A DNA stretch of 59,628 nt. Origin: Herpetosiphonaceae bacterium (GTDB lineage Bacteria; Chloroflexota; Chloroflexia; Chloroflexales; Kallotenuaceae). Where the stretch lies: positions 1-59,628 of the forward strand of contig DASUTC010000158.1 of assembly GCA_036374795.1 (NCBI GenBank), in the 5' to 3' direction. The notes under the pieces were generated by a model that was given only the letters and a program-made list of their open reading frames with translations, was not told the DNA's origin and did no database searches. Below, piece by piece: positions 53,646-59,628 of the stretch (its first letter is position 1; each line of letters opens with the position of its first letter). Position numbers and translations under genes: made by a program.

Positions 53646-53887
53646 GGCCCTCATCCCGCTGCGCGCGGCGCAGCACCCCTCTCCCATTGCGATAGGAGAG
53701 GGGAAGGAAGCGGATGTTATTCGATTGGTATCGATCATCCTCAACTCTCGTTTTGGAGGGAACGAGATCGGTGCGCTGGTCGAATCCACGAATCACGAAC
53801 GGCACCGATCCCCCCTCTGCTATGCCAAGGGGGGCGCCCTTTGGGCCTGGAGAGGGGGGTAGCGCGGTAGCGCCGGGGGTGAGGGCC
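53646..53887. repeat. REP-like dispersed repeats, copies 3 and 4
   Basis: The 530 bases between the ligase and the LacI gene carry no gene. GGCCCTCATCCC (53646-53657, inverted copy), CCCGCTGCGC, a CCCCTCTCCC...GGAGAGGGG hairpin (about 53675-53703), and GGGGGTGAGGGCC (53875-53887) belong to the family at 44492 and 50802. Bases 53800-53880 are a further G/C-rich palindromic element. Confidence 0.6.
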
Positions 53888-53895
53888 ACCCCAAC

Positions 53896-53941
53896 TTGAC
53901 ACAACCCCACACCTTGCTCTAGCATAATGCACACGTGTGCA
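53896..53941 (+). promoter_or_regulatory. Promoter and palindromic operator of the inositol locus
   Basis: TTGACA (53896-53901), 18-base spacer, TAGCAT (53920-53925), then the perfect palindrome TGCACACGTGTGCA (53928-53941). The site is at the likely transcription start of the LacI-type gene, the classic place for autorepression. Confidence 0.6.
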
Positions 53942-53958
53942 TCAGCGGCAGGAGCGGT

Positions 53959-54981
53959 ATGGCCCCGACGATCAAAACAATCGCGCGGCAGGCGGGAGTG
54001 ACGCACTCCACCGTCTCGCGTGCGCTGCGCGGCGATCCACGGGTACGGCCCGAAACCACCGCGCGCATCCAGGCAATCGCCGAGGAGCTGGGCTACACGC
54101 CGAGCCGGATCGGGCGGGGACTCAAGACGCGGCGCACCCACACGCTGGGCCTGGTCGTCTCGCACATCACCGATCCGTTCCTCACCGAGGTGATCCACGG
54201 CGTGCAGGACAAGGTCTTGCCCGCGAGCTACAGCCTGTTCGTCGCGGCGACCAACGTCGATCGGGAGCGCGAGGCGGCGATCGTGCGCTCGTTTCGGGAG
54301 CAGCGCGTGGACGGCATCCTGATCTGCTCGTCGCGGCTGGGCGGGCTATACCGCACGCTGATCGCCGAGCAGCGCGTGCCGATCGTGCTGATCAACAACC
54401 AGGGCGAGGGCCAGTATGCCTACGCTGTGGCCCACGACGACCGCCGCGCCGCGAGCGCGTGCGTCGAGCATCTGATCGGCCTGGGGCACCGGCGGATCGG
54501 CTACCTGGGCAACGAGCGCGGCGGCAGCGCCAACGCCGACCGGCTGGTGGGCTATCACGCGGCGCTGAGTGCGGCGGGCTTGTCTGTCGGATCAACCGAC
54601 GTGCAGCAGGCCCACACGGGCCGGGCCGATGCCAGCGCCGAGGCGATCCGGCCCTGGCTGGAGCAAGCGCCCGATGAGCGACCGACCGCGATCTGCTGCT
54701 ATAACGATCTGCTGGCGATCGGCGCGCTGCGAGCGCTCAAGCTGGCAGGATTGCACGTGCCCGGCGACATCTCGCTGGTTGGCTTTGACGACATCGACAT
54801 GGCGGCGTATATCGACCCACCCCTGACGACCTTCGCGCAGCCCAAGCACGCGCTCGGCTACCGGGCGGCGGAGATGATGCTCCGGCTGCTGGATCGAGCG
54901 ACGGATAGCGTCGCGCCCGTGCTGCTGTACGGCGATCTGGTCGTGCGCATGTCGGCGGGGCGGCCCAAAGATACGGCGTAG
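53959..54981 (+). CDS. LacI-family transcriptional regulator of inositol genes
   Basis: 340 residues from the ATG at 53959 (AGGAG at 53950-53954), preferred to the GTG at 53935, which falls inside the operator. N-terminal LacI helix-turn-helix and hinge (TIKTIARQAGVTHSTVSRAL; IAEELGYTPSRIGRGLKTRR), then a periplasmic-binding-like effector domain (TLGLVVSHITDPFLTEVIHG; ISLVGFDDIDMAAYIDPPLT). It leads a run of iolB, sugar ABC transporter and iolC, so it most likely represses the run until inositol or a derivative binds (inference). Confidence 0.92.
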   Translation: MAPTIKTIARQAGVTHSTVSRALRGDPRVRPETTARIQAIAEELGYTPSRIGRGLKTRRTHTLGLVVSHITDPFLTEVIHGVQDKVLPASYSLFVAATNVDREREAAIVRSFREQRVDGILICSSRLGGLYRTLIAEQRVPIVLINNQGEGQYAYAVAHDDRRAASACVEHLIGLGHRRIGYLGNERGGSANADRLVGYHAALSAAGLSVGSTDVQQAHTGRADASAEAIRPWLEQAPDERPTAICCYNDLLAIGALRALKLAGLHVPGDISLVGFDDIDMAAYIDPPLTTFAQPKHALGYRAAEMMLRLLDRATDSVAPVLLYGDLVVRMSAGRPKDTA

Positions 54982-54993
54982 CAAGGAGAGACG

Positions 54994-55860
54994 ATGAGCT
55001 ATACCCCGTCCAATCTGATCGTTCATCCCACGCCCGGCAGCGACACGATCGTCGCGGTCGATCCGGCCACGGCGGGCTGGGATCTGCTGCACTTTCAGGC
55101 CCGATCGCTGGCCGCGCAGCAGACGCTTGCCTGGAACACGGGCGATAGCGAGCTGGCGCTGGTGCTGCTCGGCGGCGTCTGCTCGGTACTGTCGAATCGG
55201 GGCGAGTGGCAGGGCATCGGGCGGCGCGCAAACGTTTTCGACGGGCTGCCGCATGCGCTCTACCTGCCCCGCCAGACCGAGCTGACGATCGCCGCCGCGA
55301 CTGACTGTGAGATCGCGCTGGGCTGGTGCGCGGCGGAGCAGGACTACGAGCCGAAGCTGATCACGCCTGCCGAGGTCGAGGTCGAGATTCGCGGCGGCGA
55401 CAACGCGACCCGCCAGATCAACAACATCATATCGCCGGGCTTTGCCTGCCAGCGCCTCGTCGTCGTCGAGGTCTACACGCCGAGCGGCAACTGGTCGAGC
55501 TACCCGCCGCACAAGCACGACGTACATCGCACCGACGGGGCTGGAAACGTGCTGGAGGCCGATCTGGAAGAGATCTATTTCTACAAATTCAGCCGCCCGA
55601 CCGGCTACGGCTACCAGCGGATCTACACCGACGATCGCTCGACCGACGCGCTGCTGCTCTGCCGATCGAACGATCTGGTGCTGGTGCCGCACGGCTACCA
55701 TCCGGTTGTGGCCGCGCCGGGCGCGCACGCCTACTACCTCAACATCCTGGCGGGATCGGCACAGTCGCTCGCCAACAGCGACGATCCTGAGCACGCCTGG
55801 ATCAAAGCGAGCTACGCCGGACGCGATCCGCGCGTGCCGCTGTATCCGCTGGATCGATAG
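54994..55860 (+). CDS. iolB: 5-deoxy-glucuronate isomerase IolB
   Basis: 288 residues matching IolB along its length: PGFACQRLVVVEVYTPSGNW, then the metal-binding cupin motif PPHKHDVHR, EEIYFYKFSRPTGYGYQRIY, and VLVPHGYHPVVAAPG. It converts 5-deoxy-D-glucuronate to 5-dehydro-2-deoxy-D-gluconate, the substrate of IolC, whose gene begins further along this window. AAGGAGAG precedes the ATG; 12 bases after the LacI stop. Cytosolic. Confidence 0.95.
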   Translation: MSYTPSNLIVHPTPGSDTIVAVDPATAGWDLLHFQARSLAAQQTLAWNTGDSELALVLLGGVCSVLSNRGEWQGIGRRANVFDGLPHALYLPRQTELTIAAATDCEIALGWCAAEQDYEPKLITPAEVEVEIRGGDNATRQINNIISPGFACQRLVVVEVYTPSGNWSSYPPHKHDVHRTDGAGNVLEADLEEIYFYKFSRPTGYGYQRIYTDDRSTDALLLCRSNDLVLVPHGYHPVVAAPGAHAYYLNILAGSAQSLANSDDPEHAWIKASYAGRDPRVPLYPLDR

Positions 55861-55873
55861 AGGAGCAGCCAAC

Positions 55874-56662
55874 GTGAGCGCAGCCTTGATCGAAATGCGC
55901 GGCATCTGCAAATATTTCGGCGCGGTCACGGCGCTGGATCACGTCAATCTGGCGCTGCACGAGGGCGAGGTGCTGGGCGTCGTCGGCGACAACGGCGCGG
56001 GCAAGTCCACGCTGATGAAAGTGCTCAGCGGCGTCTACCAGCACGACGCGGGCGAGATCCTGTGGCAGGGCCAGGCCGTGCGCTTCGCCAGTCCAGGCGA
56101 CTCGCGGCGACGCGGGATCGAGATGGTCTATCAAGACCTGGGTCTGGCGGGCAACATGACGATCGCCGAGAACATCTTTCTGGGCCGCGAGCCGGTCAGG
56201 AGCTACCTGGGCGGCCTGATCCGGCTGATCGATCGTCCGGCGATGCTCCAGCAGACGCGCGAGCACCTGGACCGGCTGCACATCACGGTCAAGCATATCG
56301 AGCAGCGCACCGAGCAGCTTTCGGGCGGGCAGCGGCAGGCGGTGGCAATCGCGCGAGCGACGGCGTTCAATACCCGTGTGGTGATCATGGACGAGCCGAC
56401 CGCCGCGCTGGCGATCAAAGAGGTGCGCAAAGTGCTCGATCTGATCCGCTCGCTCAAGGAGCACAGCGTCGCGGTGATCCTGATCAGCCACCGCATGGAC
56501 GACATCTTTTACGTGTGCGATCGGGTGATGGCGCTGTACCACGGGCGCAACTTCGCTGAAGCGCCGATCGGCGCGGTCCAGCCCGACGACGTGGTCGGCT
56601 GGATCATGGGCTTGCAGCCAGGGCAGCATATGGAGCAGGATCATGCAGCAGACGCAGGCTAA
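55874..56662 (+). CDS. Sugar ABC transporter ATP-binding protein
   Basis: 262 residues from the GTG at 55874 (AGGAG upstream). Walker A GDNGAGKST (38-46), signature LSGGQRQ, Walker B VVIMDEPTAAL and the H-loop LISHRMDD are intact. A single nucleotide-binding domain, like FrcA/XylG-short types and unlike the double-domain RbsA. It would power the permease and binding protein that follow, importing inositol or a related cyclitol judging by iolB and iolC on either side. Its last 20 bases overlap the permease gene. Confidence 0.93.
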   Translation: MSAALIEMRGICKYFGAVTALDHVNLALHEGEVLGVVGDNGAGKSTLMKVLSGVYQHDAGEILWQGQAVRFASPGDSRRRGIEMVYQDLGLAGNMTIAENIFLGREPVRSYLGGLIRLIDRPAMLQQTREHLDRLHITVKHIEQRTEQLSGGQRQAVAIARATAFNTRVVIMDEPTAALAIKEVRKVLDLIRSLKEHSVAVILISHRMDDIFYVCDRVMALYHGRNFAEAPIGAVQPDDVVGWIMGLQPGQHMEQDHAADAG

Positions 56663-57659
56663 CGCGGCGCGCGCGCAGCAGGCGCGGCTCCAGATGTTGC
56701 AGCTCATCGATCGCTTCGGCATCGTGCTGGTGCTGCTGCTGATGGTGCTTGGCCTTTCGATGCTGCGTCCGGCGACGTTTCCCACCGCCGAGAACTTCGC
56801 CAACATCGGGCGGCAGGTGCCGTTCATCGCGCTGCTGGCGCTGGGCCAGTTCTTCGTCGTGCTGACGGCGGGCATCGATCTGTCGGTCGGCTCGGTGATG
56901 GCGCTCAGCATGGTCACGCTGGCGCTCGGCGCGCAAGCCGGGCTTCCGACGATCGTGCTGCTGCTGATCCCGCTGCTGGTCGGGCTGGGCGTCGGCGCGC
57001 TCAACGGCCTGGGCCTGACCTGGCTGCGGCTGCCGCATCCGTTCATTATGACGCTCGGCACGCAGTACATCGCGCGCGGCGCGACCAATCTGGTCACGGG
57101 CGGCGTGCCGATCTCCGGCCTGCCGGAGCCGGTGCGCTGGTTCGGCGCGGGCGATCTGCGCCTCGTGCGCCTGGGCGACGACACGATCGTCGCGCCGGTG
57201 GCGATCCTGCTTGTCTTCGCGCTGTACGGGCTGGCGGCGCTGTTTCTGAACCGTACCCGCACGGGACGGCACATCTACGCGGTCGGGGGCAATCCCCAGG
57301 CGGCGCTCTACGCCGGGATCAACGTCGATCGCGTGCTGCTGGTGGTTTACTGCGCCTCAGGGCTGCTGGCCGGGCTGGCGGGGCTGATCCTGGCGGGCCG
57401 CACCAACTCCGGCTATCCCAACGCGGGCATCGGCGACGAGCTGTACGCGATCGCCGCTGTAATCATCGGCGGGGCCAGCTTCTTCGGCGGGCGCGGCAGC
57501 GTGCTGGGCGTGCTGTCGGGGGTGCTGATCATCGGGCTGCTGCGCAATGGCCTGAACCTGCTCAACATCAGCGTCTTCTGGCAGCAGGTGTTGATCGGCG
57601 TGGTGATCGTCGCGGCGGTCTACGGCGATGTGCTGCGGCAGCGGTTTGCGAGGAAATAA
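56643..57659 (+). CDS. Sugar ABC transporter permease (RbsC-like)
   Basis: 338 residues with about nine membrane helices, of the BPD_transp_2 family. Typical stretches: LLALGQFFVVLTAGIDLSVG, GGAFFGGRGSVLGVLSGV-like (ASFFGGRGSVLGVLSGVLII) and GRHIYAVGGNPQAALYAGIN, the EAA-type loop of ribose/inositol permeases. It probably works as a homodimer, since only one permease gene is present. Overlaps the ATPase gene by 20 bases. Confidence 0.94.
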   Translation: MQQTQANAARAQQARLQMLQLIDRFGIVLVLLLMVLGLSMLRPATFPTAENFANIGRQVPFIALLALGQFFVVLTAGIDLSVGSVMALSMVTLALGAQAGLPTIVLLLIPLLVGLGVGALNGLGLTWLRLPHPFIMTLGTQYIARGATNLVTGGVPISGLPEPVRWFGAGDLRLVRLGDDTIVAPVAILLVFALYGLAALFLNRTRTGRHIYAVGGNPQAALYAGINVDRVLLVVYCASGLLAGLAGLILAGRTNSGYPNAGIGDELYAIAAVIIGGASFFGGRGSVLGVLSGVLIIGLLRNGLNLLNISVFWQQVLIGVVIVAAVYGDVLRQRFARK

Positions 57660-57664
57660 CGAAA

Positions 57665-57738
57665 GGAACAAAGGAACAAAGGAACAAGGGAACAAGGGGC
57701 GTCTGTGCTTAATTTTGTTCTCTTGTTCTCTTGTTTTC
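57665..57738. repeat. Complementary 8-bp tandem arrays before the binding-protein gene
   Basis: Four copies of GGAACAA with period 8 (57665, 57673, 57681, 57689) and, after 19 bases, three copies of TTGTTCTC/TTGTTTTC with period 8 (57715, 57723, 57731). The arrays can pair with one another to give a long imperfect hairpin ending 5 bases before the AAGGAGGA of the next gene. Confidence 0.8.
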
Positions 57739-57754
57739 TAGCAAGGAGGACGCT

Positions 57755-58732
57755 ATGCATAGATGGCTACGATCGATGATGATTGGCGGCGCGCTCGTCG
57801 CGCTGGTAGGCTGCGGCGCTCCGGCAGGCACCGGCGGCACGAGCGGCCAGGCGACAACCACGGCGGGCGGCAGCGCAGCAGGAGCCAAGATCCTGCTGAG
57901 CATGAAAGGTCCGGGCGGCGGCAATCCCTTCTGGGCGGCGGTCGAGCAGGGCGCGAAAGACGCCGCAGCAGCCAACAACGTCGCGCTGACCGTGCTCGCG
58001 CCACCGGCAGAAACCGATGTGCAGACGCAGATCAGCCAGATCGAGGATCAGCTTACGGCGGGCGTGCAGGCGATTGTGGTCGCGCCGACGGACCAGCAGG
58101 CGCTCAACGCTACTTTCGACAAAGCGAAGGCCAAAGGGATTCCCGTGCTGTTCGTGGATACGGACGCGCCGTGGGAGGGCAAGCTGACCTTTATCGGCAC
58201 CGACAACCGCGCGGGCGGCAAGCTGGCGGGCGAGCATATCTGCAAGCAGCTCAAAGGCTCCAAGAAAGTCGCGCTGATCACTGGGGTGATGAGCCAGCAG
58301 ACGCACATCGATCGCATCGGCGGGGCCAAAGAGGCGCTTGAGGCGTGCGGCGCGACGGTCGTCGCCGAGCTGCCCGCCGACTCGGATCGCGCCAAGGGGC
58401 AGCAAGTGATGGAGGACATCCTGACCGGCAACTCCGATCTTGAGGCGGTCTTTGCCTCGAATGACCTGATGGCGCTCGGCGCGACGGAGGCGGCCAAAGC
58501 CAGCGGCAAGCTTGAGGGCATCGTGATCGTCGGCTTCGACGCCAACCCCGACGCCGCGCAGAGCATCCTGGGCGGCGAGATGAATGCCTCGATCGCGCAA
58601 AGCCCAAGCAACATGGGCAAGTTCGGCGTCGAGAGCGCGCTCAAAGCGATCCGTGGCGAGCAGGTCGAGTCACGCATCGACACCGGCACAACCGTCGTCA
58701 CCAGGGACAACGCGGAGCAGTACGCCAAGTAG
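57755..58732 (+). CDS. Sugar ABC transporter substrate-binding lipoprotein
   Basis: 325 residues from the ATG at 57755 with AAGGAGGA just upstream. Lipoprotein signal with lipobox LVGC at Cys20, then a Gly/Thr-rich tether. RbsB-type binding fold: LLSMKGPGGGNPFWAAVEQG, DQLTAGVQAIVVAPTDQQAL, GTDNRAGGKLAGEHICKQL, VFASNDLMALGATEAAKASG. Captures the sugar outside the membrane and hands it to the permease. By context the ligand is likely myo-inositol. Confidence 0.94.
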   Translation: MHRWLRSMMIGGALVALVGCGAPAGTGGTSGQATTTAGGSAAGAKILLSMKGPGGGNPFWAAVEQGAKDAAAANNVALTVLAPPAETDVQTQISQIEDQLTAGVQAIVVAPTDQQALNATFDKAKAKGIPVLFVDTDAPWEGKLTFIGTDNRAGGKLAGEHICKQLKGSKKVALITGVMSQQTHIDRIGGAKEALEACGATVVAELPADSDRAKGQQVMEDILTGNSDLEAVFASNDLMALGATEAAKASGKLEGIVIVGFDANPDAAQSILGGEMNASIAQSPSNMGKFGVESALKAIRGEQVESRIDTGTTVVTRDNAEQYAK

Positions 58733-58811
58733 AACGTTGTGCAAGTTGTAGGACGCGGCTTGCCGTGCCCAGGGCGTGGTGATGGTGTTTAAGAAATTAT
58801 TGCGGATACGG

Positions 58812-58863
58812 CGTAGGGACGACCCGGCAGGTTGCCCAGGGCGAGACATCGCCTCGCCCCTAC
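58812..58863. repeat. Second family of dispersed palindromic repeat
   Basis: CGTAGGGACGA at one end and TCGCCCCTACG at the other enclose a G/C-rich core with an inner hairpin (GGGCGAGACATCGCCTCGCCC). Intergenic between the binding protein and iolC. This style of 'GTAGGGGCGAG' element is common in intergenic DNA of bacteria with many dispersed repeats; only one copy is in the window. Confidence 0.5.
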
Positions 58864-58923
58864 GAACCGATCCCGATGATGGTGTAACGATCTATCACGC
58901 CCGCCATATAGATACGAGGATCT

Positions 58924-59628
58924 ATGCCACCCCGCGATCGAACCTATGACGTGCTGGCGATCGGACGCAGCTCGATCGACCTCTACGCCCACGAGATCGG
59001 CGCGCCGATGACCGACGTACGCAGCTTCGACGCCTACGTCGGCGGCTCTCCGACCAACGTCAGCGTCGGGACGCGCCGCCTTGGGCTGCGCTCGGCACTG
59101 CTGACGGCGGTCGGCGACGATCAGGTCGGCGAGTTCGTGCTGGCCTTTTTGGAGCGCGAGCGCGTCGTCACCAGCTTTATTCCGCGCAAAGCGGGGCGGC
59201 GCACCAGCGCGGTGATCCTGGCGATCCAGCCGCCGGATCGCTTTCCGCTCACGTTCTACCGCGACAACTGCGCCGACATCATGCTGACGATCGACGACGC
59301 GCAGGCCGCGCCGATCGCCGATAGCCGCTGCGTCTTCCTGACCGGCACGGGCCTCAGCGCCGAGCCCAGCCGCAGCGCGACCTTTTTCGCCGCCGAGCAG
59401 GCGCGGCAGGCCGAAACCACGATCTTTGTCGACCTCGACTATCGTGCCGAGCTGTGGCACGACACGCGCGCCTTTGGCCCGACGCTGCGGTCGCTGCTGC
59501 GGCTGGCAGATCTGGCCGTCGGCACCGAGGAGGAGGTTCGCGCCGCTGGCAGCGCCGACGATCTCGATCGGGCGATCGAGCGCCTGCTGACGACCGGCAT
59601 TGGGGCGCTGGTGGTCAAGCGCGGCGAG
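58924..59628 (+). CDS. iolC: 5-dehydro-2-deoxygluconokinase IolC, 3' end outside window
   Basis: 235 codons are visible and the frame runs off the end. PfkB/ribokinase family: YDVLAIGRSSIDLYAHEIGA at the start, VGGSPTNVSVGTRRLGLRSA, AVGDDQVGEFVLAFLERERV, and GALVVKRGE at the edge, just before the expected catalytic GAGD region. The Arg-Ser-Ser-Ile-Asp-Leu-Tyr stretch is typical of IolC. It phosphorylates the IolB product. AGGA precedes the ATG. Completes the inositol reading of this locus. Confidence 0.92.
   Translation, partial: MPPRDRTYDVLAIGRSSIDLYAHEIGAPMTDVRSFDAYVGGSPTNVSVGTRRLGLRSALLTAVGDDQVGEFVLAFLERERVVTSFIPRKAGRRTSAVILAIQPPDRFPLTFYRDNCADIMLTIDDAQAAPIADSRCVFLTGTGLSAEPSRSATFFAAEQARQAETTIFVDLDYRAELWHDTRAFGPTLRSLLRLADLAVGTEEEVRAAGSADDLDRAIERLLTTGIGALVVKRGE

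Overview
The window is high-GC DNA (roughly 60-65% G+C by eye) from what looks like a member of the Chloroflexota, probably class Chloroflexia. Pointers are the extracellular contractile injection system (eCIS) with a DUF4157 protein, secreted proteins carrying the 'FFPETGH...GGLPVFGFPL' tail repeat common in that phylum, giant SBBP/cohesin/dockerin proteins, and short dispersed palindromic repeats. This placement is inference; there is no rRNA or other marker here.

Bases 1-22878 hold an eCIS locus, all on the + strand. It opens with the 3' part of a long carrier/toxin protein whose C-terminal end and following small gene are abruptly AT-rich (probable toxin tip and immunity protein). Then come a DUF4157 protein with four near-identical repeats, a DUF4255 (Pvc16-type) cap protein, tail sheath, two tail-tube proteins separated by three very small genes, a 1299-residue repetitive Pro/Ala/Ser protein, a LysM tail protein (Afp7-like), a VgrG-like spike (Afp8), a PAAR tip, a gp25-like protein (Afp9), baseplate J (Afp11) and an Afp12-like protein with a fused FHA domain. 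Two FHA proteins with a membrane segment end the run, suggesting a membrane-docked or phospho-regulated particle. No AAA+ ATPase is present, so the locus is incomplete in this window.

Bases 23006-31214 encode two tandem paralogous giant secreted proteins (DUF7948, SBBP beta-propeller repeats, cohesin, dockerin, cohesin). Bases 31833-37599 hold small accessory genes: a SnoaL-like protein, an unknown protein, a GNAT acetyltransferase with an EamA half-transporter, a secreted BNR-type protein and a TolB-like lipoprotein.

Bases 37721-41946 (minus strand) are the most striking part: a small peptide gene, a polyprenyl synthase, a polytopic histidine kinase and a NarL/LuxR response regulator, in that order, with the synthase and kinase overlapping by ATGA. 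This is the gene content of the Bacillus ComQXPA prenyl-peptide quorum-sensing locus, in a different order and apparently a different phylum.

Bases 42532-53426 hold an alpha/beta hydrolase, a stand-alone receiver protein, a 4'-phosphopantetheinyl transferase, a Gfo/Idh/MocA oxidoreductase, a Nif11-type peptide coupled to a sulfotransferase, a secreted CBM20-GH13 debranching amylase with a strong promoter and palindromic operator, and an overlapping amidohydrolase/glutamine-synthetase pair that matches the two halves of eukaryotic FluG/NodGS. Bases 53896-59628 are a myo-inositol locus: LacI regulator, IolB, a sugar ABC transporter (ATPase, permease, lipoprotein binding protein) and the 5' part of IolC.
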